Shown here: piece after piece, positions 7,074 to 15,378 of the stretch
Layout of the letters: each line of letters starts with the position of its first letter
Numbering within the stretch: the stretch's first letter is position 1
Assembly (NCBI GenBank): GCA_964591605.1
Contig: CAZQEN010000070.1
Coordinates: 1-25,266 of the forward strand
Direction: 5' to 3'
Origin: CAYLLT01 sp964591605
Lineage (GTDB): Bacteria; Planctomycetota; Phycisphaerae; UBA1845; PWPN01
Length of the DNA stretch: 25,266 nt
Made by a program: the position numbers and the translations under genes
The notes under the pieces: model-generated
Told to the model about the DNA's origin: nothing
Databases searched by the model: none
The model's input: only the letters and a program-made list of their open reading frames with translations

Positions 7074-9251
7074 ATGACCTGGTTGCAGCACGTTCGACGG
7101 CAGATGGCAGGAAGCATGGTCGTTCTGTTGACGCTCGGGGCCGGCCTGGGGCGGGGCGAGACGAGCCGATCGCTGACCGATCTGTCGGGGCCGTGGCAGC
7201 TCTTTGTCGACGATCACCTCGTCGCGGGCAGAACGAACGTCACCCGGCAGTACCACGCATTTCAGAAGCACCCGGCCAACCCGCTGGTCGTGGTCGACAA
7301 GCCATGGGAGCGCGACATCGTCAAGTGTGCGGCCGTTCTGCCGACCGAGGACGGGTCGGGCTACCGCATGTGGTACAGTTGCTGGACGCACGCCAATGAC
7401 CCCGACAAGGGGCACGTCTGCTACGCTGCGAGCAAGGACGGCGTCCGCTGGGAGAAGCCCAACATGGGCATGCGCCCGTGGAAGGTCACCGGCACGATGG
7501 AGAACAACATCGTCGACGGCATCTCCACGATCATGCATACCCCCTGGGAGAAAGACCCCAGCCGGCGCTATCAGGGCATCGGGGGCAACTATTATCCCTC
7601 CGCGTCGCCCGACGGCCTGCACTGGACGAAGCTGTCGGACAAGTCCAGCGTCAAGGGCGGCGGCGACGTGGGGCGGTTCATGTGGGATCCGTTCACGCAG
7701 CGATTCCGGGGGTATGTGAAGGTCGGTGCCGAAGTGCGCGGCCTGCGGCGGCGGGCAATCGGGTTCAGTGAGACGACGGATCTGACGGACTTTCCGCCGC
7801 TGCGACTGATTCTGGCTCCCGATGATGTTGACGACCGATGGACGATTTCAGGCAGCGTGCAGCGGGCGCACTTCTACGGCTGCAACTTCTTCGCGTACGA
7901 ATCGATGTACCTGGGTCTGCTGTGGATCTTCCGCGCTGAGGAGCTGACCGAAGGGTATTTCCACGGGCCGATGTTCGTCGAATTGATCAGCAGCCGCGAC
8001 GGAGTGCACTGGCTGCGCGAGGAGGGAGACCGTCCGCCGATGCTGCCGGTCGGCAAGCCGCCGCGGGCGTGGGACGGCGGGATGCTCTGCCCGGTACCGC
8101 CAATCCGGGTGGGCAGGGAACTGCGGCTGTACTACAGCGGCTACGACGGGCCGCATGACTACCTGCCGTTCAAATCGGCCATCGGGCTGGCCACGCTTCG
8201 CAAGGACGGCTTCGTCTCGCTCGATGCGGGGGAGGCGCCGGGCGAGGTGCTCACCAGGCGGCTCGAAGGCTTGACCGGAGAACTGCACGTGAACTGTCAG
8301 GCCGGCGGCGGATCGCTGACGGTGGAATTCCTCGATGCGGGGGGCAGTGTGCTGCCGGGCTACGGGCGGGGTGATTGCGATCCGATTCAGGCCGACAGCA
8401 TCGATCAGGTGGTGACGTGGCACGGGAAAGCGGCACTGCCGCAGGTCAGCGGGCCGATGCGGCTGCGATTCATCCTGCAGAAGGCGTCGCTCTACTCGTT
8501 CCGGGCCGGCGAGGGTGTCCGGGTGATCGAGGAGCCGAAATCGCCCGAGTTGCAGGTGCTCTACACGTTCGAGGGCGGGGCGGGCCGGGCGTTCTCCGAT
8601 GTGCTGCCGGCCGACGGCCTGCAGCCGCTGCGCAGGCTGGGGACGTCGAAGCTCGATCGCGATGCGTCCAACGCGGCGTTCGGGAGCGGGTCGCTGATCA
8701 TCGGCTCGCAGTTCCGGCCGCTGAGCCGCCTGGAGATCGGCGGGACGCGGAATCTCGGGACGCGCTTCATGCTGGCGGCGATGGTGCGCAGTGCGGACAA
8801 CCGGTACGCGCGGCTGCTGAGCGCCTATCGGGGCAACTATCCCGCGGATACCTCAGAGCTGATCTTCGATCTCGATCCGGAGAGCCGGCACGTGGCCGGC
8901 CTGAGGCTGGTCTGCAAGGGGATTCCGGTTCAGTCCGATGCGCTGAGCTTCGCAGACGGCAAGTACCACCACCTGGGGGTGGTGTATGACGACGGGACGG
9001 TGGATTTCTATCTGGACGGCAAGCCGGCCGGCCGGCGGTATCTGCCCGGCGGAGCGCCGGTGACCCTCTCGCGTGATCTGCTGCTGGGCGAGGACGCCGA
9101 ACTCGGCAGCGACGAGCAGTTGCGGGGGAACGTGGACGATGTGCTGGTTTTGGGCCGGGCCCTGACCTCGGAAGAGATGGGGCGGCTGAGCCGGGCGGGG
9201 GCGGAGAAACTGCTGGCCGGCCCGGATGCCGTGTCACGGGCGAATCCGTGA
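7074..9251 (+). CDS. secreted beta-propeller (glycosidase-like) protein with C-terminal LamG domain
   Basis: A 725-residue exported protein. Residues 1-28 resemble a signal peptide (MAGSMVVLLTLGAGLG). Residues about 40-400 contain repeated blade-like segments found in five-bladed propeller proteins related to GH32/GH43/GH130: LFVDDHLV, WYSCWTHANDPDKGHVCYAASKDGVRWEKP, SPDGLHWTKL, SSRDGVHWLREEG and LRLYYSGYDG. Residues about 490-705 form a LamG/concanavalin-like domain with GKYHHLGVVYDDG, FYLDGKPAG and GNVDDVLVLGRALTSEE. Propeller plus LamG proteins of this kind are common in Planctomycetota and are thought to bind or process polysaccharides, but I cannot identify catalytic residues with certainty. 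The start at 7074 is the first ATG giving a signal peptide; its ribosome site is weak (GGGAG about 12 bases away), and ATG 7104 is an alternative. Confidence 0.8.
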   Translation: MTWLQHVRRQMAGSMVVLLTLGAGLGRGETSRSLTDLSGPWQLFVDDHLVAGRTNVTRQYHAFQKHPANPLVVVDKPWERDIVKCAAVLPTEDGSGYRMWYSCWTHANDPDKGHVCYAASKDGVRWEKPNMGMRPWKVTGTMENNIVDGISTIMHTPWEKDPSRRYQGIGGNYYPSASPDGLHWTKLSDKSSVKGGGDVGRFMWDPFTQRFRGYVKVGAEVRGLRRRAIGFSETTDLTDFPPLRLILAPDDVDDRWTISGSVQRAHFYGCNFFAYESMYLGLLWIFRAEELTEGYFHGPMFVELISSRDGVHWLREEGDRPPMLPVGKPPRAWDGGMLCPVPPIRVGRELRLYYSGYDGPHDYLPFKSAIGLATLRKDGFVSLDAGEAPGEVLTRRLEGLTGELHVNCQAGGGSLTVEFLDAGGSVLPGYGRGDCDPIQADSIDQVVTWHGKAALPQVSGPMRLRFILQKASLYSFRAGEGVRVIEEPKSPELQVLYTFEGGAGRAFSDVLPADGLQPLRRLGTSKLDRDASNAAFGSGSLIIGSQFRPLSRLEIGGTRNLGTRFMLAAMVRSADNRYARLLSAYRGNYPADTSELIFDLDPESRHVAGLRLVCKGIPVQSDALSFADGKYHHLGVVYDDGTVDFYLDGKPAGRRYLPGGAPVTLSRDLLLGEDAELGSDEQLRGNVDDVLVLGRALTSEEMGRLSRAGAEKLLAGPDAVSRANP

Positions 9252-9359
9252 AGGCGCCCGTCCGTCAGGGTCGAGCTGCGGTGTCGGCCGGTTGGCATGC
9301 GTGGCGGCGGGCGGGACGCTTGCCTCCATCCAGCGGTTCGGCAGGGGGGCACGGCCGCT

Positions 9360-10601
9360 TCAGTCGAGCGAGCCGACCAGGATGCACGCGTTGTGGCCGC
9401 CGAAGCCGAAGGAGTTGCTCATGGCACGGCGGACGCGCAGGTCGCGCGCCTGATTGGGGACGTAATCGAGGTCGCACTCGGGGTCGGGCGTGTCGAGGTT
9501 GATGGTCGGCGGGATCGTGCGGTTGTGAATGGCCATGACGGTGGCGACGAGTTCGATGCCGCCGCTGGCCCCGAGCAGGTGACCAGTGGCGGACTTGGTG
9601 CTGCTGACCGGAACCTTGGGGGCGTGCTCTCCGAAGACGCGCTTGATGGCCCTGGTCTCGGCGATGTCGCCCAGGCTCGTGCTGGTTCCGTGGGCGTTGA
9701 TGTAATCGACGTTCTGGGGCTCGATGCGTGCGTCAGTGATGCACTTCTGCATGGCCATGGCGGCCGAGGAACCATTCTCGTCGGGCTGGGTGATGTGGCC
9801 GCCGTCGGAGGTCATTCCGTAGCCGAGCACCTCTGCGTAAATCCGTGCACCTCTTGCGCGGGCGTGCTCGTACTCCTCGAAGATCAGGACGCCGGCCCCC
9901 TCGCTGATGACGAATCCGTCGCGGTCGCGGTCGAACGGGCGGCTGGCCGCCGGCGGGTTGTCGTTGCGGGTGCTCAGGGCGTGCATGGCGTTGAAGGCGG
10001 CGACGCTGATCCGGGTGACGGCGGCTTCGCTGCCGCCGGTGATCATGACGTCGGCATCGCCGCGCTGGATGGCGTGGAGAGCGTCACCCATGGCGTTGGT
10101 GGCCGAGGCGCAGGCGGTGGCGACCGCGCTGGAGGGGCCTTTGAGACCGAACTGGATGGAGATATTGCCGCTGGCGGCGTTGACCATCAGCTTGGGAATG
10201 GTGAAGGCCGAGACCTTGGAGGGCCCCTTCTCGATGAGGCGCACATGCTGCTGTTCGAGTTCGAGCAGGCCGCCGATGCCTGAGCCGATGATGACGCCGT
10301 GGCGGTAGGGGTCGCCCCTGGAGAGATCGATGCCGGCATCCTTGACGGCCTGCATGGCCGAAGCGAGGGCAAACTGGGCGAAGGGGTCCATGCGCTTGGC
10401 AGCCTTGCCATCGATCCAGTTCGAGGGATCGAAATCGCGGCACTCACCCGCGAAATGGGTATCGAAGAGGGTGGAATCGAAGTGCGTGATGGGTCCGATC
10501 CCGCTTCGCCCGGTGATCAGACCATCCCAGTAGCGCTCGACCGAGCAGCCCAGAGGGGTGACCACTCCCATACCTGTGATGACAACACGACGCCTGGCCA
10601 T
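9360..10601 (-). CDS. fabF: 3-oxoacyl-[acyl-carrier-protein] synthase II
   Basis: A 413-residue condensing enzyme (KAS II) that elongates acyl-ACP with malonyl-ACP in cytoplasmic type II fatty-acid synthesis. The thiolase-fold catalytic set is complete: Cys164 in TACASATNA, His304 in NAHGTSTSLGD, and Lys336 and His341 in KSATGHLLGASGG. Length matches FabF. The chosen ATG at 10601 gives MARRRVVITGMG, the typical opening, and has AGAAGGA 5 bases upstream; the longer GTG start at 10616 would overlap that ribosome site. It is the last gene of the rpmF-plsX-fabHDG-acpP-fabF operon, about 108 bases after acpP. No obvious intrinsic terminator was found downstream. Confidence 0.97.
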   Translation of the reverse strand: MARRRVVITGMGVVTPLGCSVERYWDGLITGRSGIGPITHFDSTLFDTHFAGECRDFDPSNWIDGKAAKRMDPFAQFALASAMQAVKDAGIDLSRGDPYRHGVIIGSGIGGLLELEQQHVRLIEKGPSKVSAFTIPKLMVNAASGNISIQFGLKGPSSAVATACASATNAMGDALHAIQRGDADVMITGGSEAAVTRISVAAFNAMHALSTRNDNPPAASRPFDRDRDGFVISEGAGVLIFEEYEHARARGARIYAEVLGYGMTSDGGHITQPDENGSSAAMAMQKCITDARIEPQNVDYINAHGTSTSLGDIAETRAIKRVFGEHAPKVPVSSTKSATGHLLGASGGIELVATVMAIHNRTIPPTINLDTPDPECDLDYVPNQARDLRVRRAMSNSFGFGGHNACILVGSLD

Positions 10602-10709
10602 GCGTATCCTTCTCACCCTGCCTTCAGACGAATAGGGCGCACGCGCGTGGCCGCGGCGCGCGCCTGAAAACCCTGGTCGGGATCCATCTCCCGCCGGACC
10701 CGGCCGCCG

Positions 10710-10973
10710 TCAGCTCTTGCCCTGATGAGCAATGATGTAGTCGATGGCCTGTCCGACGGTGCGGATCTTCTCCGCCTCTTCATCGGGGATGCTCATCTCG
10801 AAGTTGTCTTCAAACTCCATGACGAGCTCGACGATGTCGAGCGAGTCGGCGTTCAAGTCGTTGACGAACGACGTCTCGCGCGTGATCTCGGCCTTGTTGA
10901 TGGCCATCTGCTCGCTGACGATCGTAAACACCTTGTCCTCAATCTCCTGAGGGGTCACCAATGCATCCTCCAT
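10710..10973 (-). CDS. acpP: acyl carrier protein
   Basis: The small acidic carrier on which fatty-acid intermediates are built. The phosphopantetheine attachment serine lies in NDLNADSLDIVELVMEFE (Ser44 from the ATG), followed by IPDEEAEKIRTVGQAIDYI, the classic helix III. The start is ambiguous. ATG 10973 has AGAGGA 9-10 bases upstream, but GTG 10958 has a better site: GGAGGA (10971-10966) 7 bases before it. The GTG start would give an 82-residue protein beginning TPQEIEDKV, closer to the usual ACP length. The longer ATG form is given here. It lies between fabG and fabF, as in many bacteria. Confidence 0.95.
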   Translation of the reverse strand: MEDALVTPQEIEDKVFTIVSEQMAINKAEITRETSFVNDLNADSLDIVELVMEFEDNFEMSIPDEEAEKIRTVGQAIDYIIAHQGKS

Positions 10974-11112
10974 AACGAGACATCCTCTCGCAAATGCGGC
11001 AGGCCGCCTTCGGCGGACCGCGGTGCCATCGAAATCCCTGTTCACACTCTATCGGGTCCCCGCCGTCCGCAGGGACCGCGTCCCATCATCGCGAGCATCC
11101 CGCCCGCGGCGT

Positions 11113-11874
11113 CTACATCGCCAGGCCGCCGTCCACCGCAAGCACCTGACCCGTGATATACCTGGCCTGCGGGGATGCGAGGAACTCCACGGCGGCGGCG
11201 ACGTCCGCCGGCTCGCCGAACTTCTGACACGGAATCAACTGCTTGACGGTTTCCTTGATCTTGTCATTGAGCACATCGGTCATATCGGTGGTCACGAAGC
11301 CCGGCGCGACAACGTTGCAGGTGATGTTGCGCTTGGCGATCTCCTTGGCGATGGACTTGGTGAAGCCGATGATGCCGGCCTTGCTGGCGGCGTAGTTGCA
11401 CTGTCCGGCGTTGCCCGTGATGCCGGCCACGCTGGAGATATTGATGATTCGGCCATAGCGGGCCCGCAGCATGTATCGGCTCACTGACCGGGTCAGCCAG
11501 AACACGGCCCGCAGATTGGTTGTGAGGACATCGTCGAACTGATCGTCCTCCATGTTCATGAGGAGGCCGTCGCGGGTGATTCCGGCGTTATTCACGAGGA
11601 TGTCGATTTTCTTGAACTCGGCGACGACGGCGTCGACGAAGGGCTCGATGGCGGCGCGGTCGGCGACGTCGAGAGCACGGGGCGCCACGCGTCCGGGCAG
11701 ACCGGCGGCGCGGGCCTCGTCAGCGAGGGCGACGAGCTTTGCCTCGTCGCGGGCGGTCGCCAGGACGGTCGCCCCACGGGCGGCGAGGGCCATGCAGATG
11801 GCCCGGCCGATGCCGCGCGATCCGCCGGTGACTACTGCCACCTGATTCGTCAATCCGATTACCGCGTCAGTCAA
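11113..11874 (-). CDS. fabG: 3-oxoacyl-[acyl-carrier-protein] reductase
   Basis: A 253-residue short-chain dehydrogenase that reduces 3-oxoacyl-ACP with NADPH in fatty-acid elongation. Visible motifs are the nucleotide loop TGGSRGIGRA (16-25), NNAG (95-98), and the catalytic Ser148-Tyr161-Lys165 in INISSVAGITGNAGQCNYAASKAG. The C terminus (TGQVLAVDGGLAM) is typical. The start is a TTG at 11874 with AGAAGGTG 6 bases upstream; a second in-frame TTG seven codons later is possible. It sits between fabD and acpP. Confidence 0.96.
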   Translation of the reverse strand: MTDAVIGLTNQVAVVTGGSRGIGRAICMALAARGATVLATARDEAKLVALADEARAAGLPGRVAPRALDVADRAAIEPFVDAVVAEFKKIDILVNNAGITRDGLLMNMEDDQFDDVLTTNLRAVFWLTRSVSRYMLRARYGRIINISSVAGITGNAGQCNYAASKAGIIGFTKSIAKEIAKRNITCNVVAPGFVTTDMTDVLNDKIKETVKQLIPCQKFGEPADVAAAVEFLASPQARYITGQVLAVDGGLAM

Positions 11875-11973
11875 TATCGCACCTTCTGGACCGGGCCGAT
11901 CCGTGGGGACACGGTTTGGCCGTCGGCGTTCTACCCGTCTGTTTCCCTGTCCCTGAGCCCGAGGGGCATGCCT

Positions 11974-12906
11974 TCACGAGGCCGGCACGGCCTGCTGCAG
12001 GCCCTCGGCGGTACTGACGTTCACCACCGGCATCTGTCGGGCAATCTTCTTCATCAGGCCGGTGAGGACACGGCCCGGCCCGATTTCGACGAACCGCTCC
12101 ACACCCTCGGCGATCAGCCGCTCGATGGAGGCCTGCCAGCGCACGGGCTGCGTCAACTGATGCGCCAGCCAGCGGCGAATATTAGCGGCATCGGTATGGT
12201 ACTGGCAATTCACGTTGGCCAGCACGGGCACGCGGGGGCCGTGGAACTCGGTGGTCTCGAGCATCCCGGTCAGTCCATCGGCGGCCGGCTTCATGAGAGC
12301 CGAATGGAATGCACCGGCGACCTTGAGCGGGATCGCACGCCCGCCCGCCTGTTCGATGAGCCTCGCAGCCGCCTCACAAGCGGCCTTCTCGCCGGACAGC
12401 ACGATCTGGCCGGGGCAGTTGAAGTTGGCCGGGCCGATGATGCCGACGGAGGAGGCCTCCCGGCACACCTTCTCCACGGCGTCAAGATCGAGGCCCAGGG
12501 CGGTGACCATGCCGCCGGGTTTGAGCCGGGCGGCCATCTGCATGAGTTCGCCGCGGCGCTGGACCAGCCGGAGGGCATCCTCGAACGAGACGGCGCCGGC
12601 AGCGTAGAGAGAGGTGTATTCGCCGAGGCTCAGACCGGCCATCGCCGCCGGAGCGTCGACGATGTCCTTGCCGTCGTTGAGGGCCCTCCAGATCGCGACG
12701 CTGGTCGCGAAAATTGCCGGCTGCTGAATGTCGGTCTGTTCGAGCCGGTCAGCCGGCCCTTCAAAGCAGACGACGCGCAGGTCGTAACCGACGACGGCAT
12801 TGGCCTGCTCGAACACCTGAGCCGCGGCCGGACTGACGGCGGCGATGTCTTTGCCCATGCCTGGCGACTGGGCGCCCTGACCGGTGAATAGGACTGCTGT
12901 CTTCAT
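11974..12906 (-). CDS. fabD: malonyl-CoA:ACP transacylase
   Basis: A 310-residue transacylase that transfers malonyl from CoA to ACP, supplying the extender unit for FabH and FabF. The N-terminal FTGQGAQSPGMG loop, nucleophile Ser93 in GLSLGE and His201 in GAFHS form the expected catalytic pair (E. coli Ser92/His201). Length matches the family. The ATG at 12906 has no Shine-Dalgarno sequence; the 89-base gap to fabH is filled by GC hairpins. It lies between fabH and fabG in the operon. Confidence 0.97.
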   Translation of the reverse strand: MKTAVLFTGQGAQSPGMGKDIAAVSPAAAQVFEQANAVVGYDLRVVCFEGPADRLEQTDIQQPAIFATSVAIWRALNDGKDIVDAPAAMAGLSLGEYTSLYAAGAVSFEDALRLVQRRGELMQMAARLKPGGMVTALGLDLDAVEKVCREASSVGIIGPANFNCPGQIVLSGEKAACEAAARLIEQAGGRAIPLKVAGAFHSALMKPAADGLTGMLETTEFHGPRVPVLANVNCQYHTDAANIRRWLAHQLTQPVRWQASIERLIAEGVERFVEIGPGRVLTGLMKKIARQMPVVNVSTAEGLQQAVPAS

Positions 12907-12914
12907 CGTCTGCG

Positions 12915-12959
12915 GCGGGCCTGACCCGCGTTCCTGACCTTCGGCGGGCCATGCCCGCC
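12915..12959. repeat. paired GC hairpins between fabH and fabD
   Basis: Two similar palindromes: GCGGG (12915-12919) with CCCGC (12925-12929), and a perfect 7-bp stem GGCGGGC (12943-12949) with GCCCGCC (12953-12959), loop CAT. They share the GGCGGGCC start and look like short interspersed palindromes. They lie within the transcribed operon, just before fabD, and could affect mRNA stability or fabD translation. Confidence 0.5.
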
Positions 12960-12995
12960 TGTCTGCTTCAAAGGGGAAATACCCACCCTGCCCGA

Positions 12996-13988
12996 TTACA
13001 GCCTGATCAGCGCCGAGGCCCAGGTGAGGCCGGCGCCGAAGCCGGCGACGAGCACGTAATCGCCGCTTTTGACCTTTCCGCTGTTCATCGCTTCCTCGAG
13101 GGCCAGCGGAATCGATGCCGCCGAGGTGTTTCCGAAGCGATCAATGTTGATGGCTATCTTTTCCGCGGGGATACCGAGCTTCTCGCCGGCCGACTCGATG
13201 ATCCGCAGGTTCGACTGGTGCGGGATGATCATGGCGACGTCCTCGATGCCCAGGCCGGCGCGGGTGAGGGTATCGTGGATGATCTCCTGCATCCGCGTGA
13301 CGGCGAACTTGTAGACCTCGCGCCCCTTCATCTTGAGGAAATGGAGCCGTTCGTTGACGGTCCTGGTGCTGGCCGGCTCGAGCGAACCGCCGGCGGGTAC
13401 CCAGATCATCTGGGCTCCGCTGCCGTCGGCGAAGAGCTCATGCTCGTAGAGTCCGCTGGTTCCGTTGTCGACGGCGGAAAGGACGGCGGCCCCGGCGCCG
13501 TCGCCAAAGAGAATGCAGGTGGCCCGGTCCTCGAAATCGGCCAGGCGCGTCATGGTCTCGGAACCCAGGACGAGGATGTTTCGATAGCGATCGGGGTCCA
13601 GAAGGTGGGCCGCGGTGACCAGGGCGTAGACAAAGCCGCTGCATGCCGCCTGGATGTCGAAGGCGGGAATGATGCGGCAGCCGAGCTCGTGCTGGAGGAA
13701 GCACGCGGTGCCCGGGCATTGGACGTAGGGGGTCGTCGTGGCCAGTACGATCATGTCGATGTCGGCGGGTGTCATGCTGGCCCGCTCGAGGGCCTGACGA
13801 GAGGCCCGCACCGAAAGCGTCAGGGTGTTTTCATGCTGACCGGCGACGCGGCGCTCGCGGATGCCCGTGCGCGTGCGGATCCATTCGTCCGACGTGTCAA
13901 GACACTTCTCGAAGTCGGCGTTGGTCATCACATGCTCGGGCACGGCGCTACCCATGCCGCGAAGAATCATCGGGATCCGCTTGCCCAT
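12996..13988 (-). CDS. fabH: 3-oxoacyl-[acyl-carrier-protein] synthase III
   Basis: A 330-residue KAS III that starts fatty-acid synthesis by condensing an acyl-CoA with malonyl-ACP. The catalytic triad is present: Cys116 in DIQAACSGFVYAL, His257 in IIPHQSNLRII and Asn287 in GNTSAASIPLAL. The ending GAGLTWASALIRL is the family C terminus. The ATG at 13988 lies 6 bases after the plsX stop codon, indicating co-translation. Length is normal. Confidence 0.97.
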   Translation of the reverse strand: MGKRIPMILRGMGSAVPEHVMTNADFEKCLDTSDEWIRTRTGIRERRVAGQHENTLTLSVRASRQALERASMTPADIDMIVLATTTPYVQCPGTACFLQHELGCRIIPAFDIQAACSGFVYALVTAAHLLDPDRYRNILVLGSETMTRLADFEDRATCILFGDGAGAAVLSAVDNGTSGLYEHELFADGSGAQMIWVPAGGSLEPASTRTVNERLHFLKMKGREVYKFAVTRMQEIIHDTLTRAGLGIEDVAMIIPHQSNLRIIESAGEKLGIPAEKIAINIDRFGNTSAASIPLALEEAMNSGKVKSGDYVLVAGFGAGLTWASALIRL

Positions 13989-13994
13989 AGTGTT

Positions 13995-15023
13995 TCACTG
14001 ATTTGCCGAGACCGCCGCCACGCCCGCGGAGGCATGTTGCGCCAGCTCGGCCGCCATGATGGAGTTCAGATCGCTTTCACAGTATGCGGCCGCCACCCGG
14101 ACCGCGTTTCGGATGGCGACGTGACTGCTGCTGCCGTGGCAGATGATGGTGACGCCGTCCACGCCCAGAAGCGGCGCTCCGCCGTACTCGGCATAATCAT
14201 GGTTCGCCCAGATCCGCTTGAGCACCGGCTGAACCTTGTCGACCAGCTCGGGCGCGGCCAGTTCGATCTCCTTGAATACCGTCTTGAACAGGCCCTCCGC
14301 GAAGCCCTCGGTGAGCTTGAGGGCGATGTTTCCGGTGAAACCGTCGCTGACGATGACATCGCAGGTCCCGCGGAACAGATCGCGCCCTTCGACGTTGCCC
14401 ACGAAGTTGATCCGCGGGTGCAGCCGGAGCATCTCGTGAGACTGCTGCACGAGCGTGGTGCCCTTCTCCTGTTCGGTGCCCACGGAGAGCAGGCCGACGC
14501 GCGGGCGCTCGACCTTGAGCACGTGCTGGGCATAGGCGCTGCCCATGATGGCATACTGCACGAAATGGTGCGGCTTGGGGGTCAGGTTGGCCCCCGCATC
14601 GAGCAGAACGGTCGGTCCCAGGAATGAGGGGAGCACGACGGCGATGCCCGGGCGCGCCACTCCGGTCATGAGCCGCATGCGGAGCTGGCTGGCGGCGGCG
14701 AAGGCGCCGGTATTCCCGGCACTGATGACGGCATCGAGCTTCCGCTCGGCGGCCATGTGCACCATCCGGCAGATCGAGGAGTCCTTCTTGCTGCGGACGG
14801 CCTCGACGGGAATCTCGTCCATCTCGATGACCTGTGTCGTGTGGACGATACGGAGCTGTGGACCGGTTGTGCCATCGAGGCGGTCGAGTTCGTGACGGAT
14901 GGCAGTCTCATCGCCGAAGAGGACGATCTCGTGGCTGCCCAGTGAAGGCAGAGCCTCCACGGCGCCGCGCACGGTCTCTCTGGGGGCATAGTCCCCCCCC
15001 ATGGCATCGAGGCCGATCCGCAT
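13995..15023 (-). CDS. plsX: phosphate acyltransferase
   Basis: A 342-residue enzyme that converts acyl-ACP to acyl-phosphate, linking fatty-acid synthesis to phospholipid formation. The opening MRIGLDAMGGDYAPRETV is diagnostic, as are SAGNTGAFAAASQLRM, LLSVGTEQEKGT and VSDGFTGNIALKLTEG. ATG 15023 gives the canonical N terminus. An upstream TTG at 15032 would overlap the rpmF stop codon by 3 bases. GAGGAG lies 11 bases before the ATG, inside rpmF. The overlap/adjacency with rpmF and fabH is the usual bacterial arrangement. Confidence 0.96.
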   Translation of the reverse strand: MRIGLDAMGGDYAPRETVRGAVEALPSLGSHEIVLFGDETAIRHELDRLDGTTGPQLRIVHTTQVIEMDEIPVEAVRSKKDSSICRMVHMAAERKLDAVISAGNTGAFAAASQLRMRLMTGVARPGIAVVLPSFLGPTVLLDAGANLTPKPHHFVQYAIMGSAYAQHVLKVERPRVGLLSVGTEQEKGTTLVQQSHEMLRLHPRINFVGNVEGRDLFRGTCDVIVSDGFTGNIALKLTEGFAEGLFKTVFKEIELAAPELVDKVQPVLKRIWANHDYAEYGGAPLLGVDGVTIICHGSSSHVAIRNAVRVAAAYCESDLNSIMAAELAQHASAGVAAVSANQ

Positions 15024-15028
15024 CGGGC

Positions 15029-15214
15029 TCAAGACTCCTCTTCTTTGAGAGGCAGGGCCACGCTGCTGCTGACGTAACCGCAGTTTTCACACGCGCCGTG
15101 CGGCAGTTTGGCGCTTCCGCACTTGGGACACGCGACCAAGTTTGGCCGCGATAAAGCGTGATGCGACCGGCGTTTGCGCTTGCGGGCCTTGGACGATCTT
15201 GCTACTGGGAGCAT
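15029..15214 (-). CDS. rpmF: 50S ribosomal protein L32
   Basis: A 61-residue protein of the large ribosomal subunit. It shows the basic N terminus SSKARKRKRRSHHAL, then the zinc-ribbon pairs Cys29/Cys32 and Cys42/Cys45 in ACPKCGSAKLPHGACENCGY, so this is the zinc-binding form. The start MLPVARS differs slightly from the usual MAVPKRR. It is the first gene of the rpmF-plsX-fab operon, preceded by a leader of about 95 bases with a strong stem-loop. The Shine-Dalgarno sequence is weak (AGG about 9 bases before the ATG). Confidence 0.96.
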   Translation of the reverse strand: MLPVARSSKARKRKRRSHHALSRPNLVACPKCGSAKLPHGACENCGYVSSSVALPLKEEES

Positions 15215-15249
15215 CTTGATTTACCTGCCTGAAGGCATCTCATTAACCA

Positions 15250-15303
15250 GAGAGGCTTGCATCACCGGCCAATCCAACCAGGGGCCGAGGCTGCAAGCCT
15301 CTC
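15250..15303 (-). promoter_or_regulatory. stem-loop in the rpmF-fab operon leader
   Basis: A perfect 12-bp inverted repeat, GAGAGGCTTGCA (15250-15261) and TGCAAGCCTCTC (15292-15303), encloses 30 bases that can form a further CGGCC/GGCCG stem. On the minus strand it begins about 7 bases after the predicted transcription start and ends 35 bases before the rpmF ATG. No T run follows it, so it is not an intrinsic terminator. It could be a protein- or ligand-responsive leader, an mRNA-stabilising 5' hairpin, or a DNA palindrome bound by a dimeric regulator. Confidence 0.6.
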
Positions 15304-15316
15304 GGGGAAACGCACA

Positions 15317-15345
15317 AGGCTAGCGTTGCCCGGAGGATGTGTCAA
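15317..15345 (-). promoter_or_regulatory. promoter of the rpmF-plsX-fab operon
   Basis: On the minus strand, a consensus TTGACA at 15345-15340, a 17-base spacer, then TAGCCT at 15322-15317. The -35 is perfect; the -10 matches at three of six positions. Transcription would begin near 15310, giving a leader of about 95 bases. Confidence 0.5.
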
Positions 15346-15378
15346 GGCCGGTGGTGGCGCTTCGTCAGGCGCCGGGTT

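Noticed and set aside
12951..14627. A 558-codon plus-strand open frame opposite fabH and plsX
   Set aside because: It is a shadow of two genes with intact catalytic motifs, and its sequence is low-information Gly/Asp/Arg.
15250..15303. Long stem-loop as the lysA terminator
   Set aside because: No T run follows on the minus strand, and a promoter lies between lysA and the stem, so it is better read as part of the rpmF leader.
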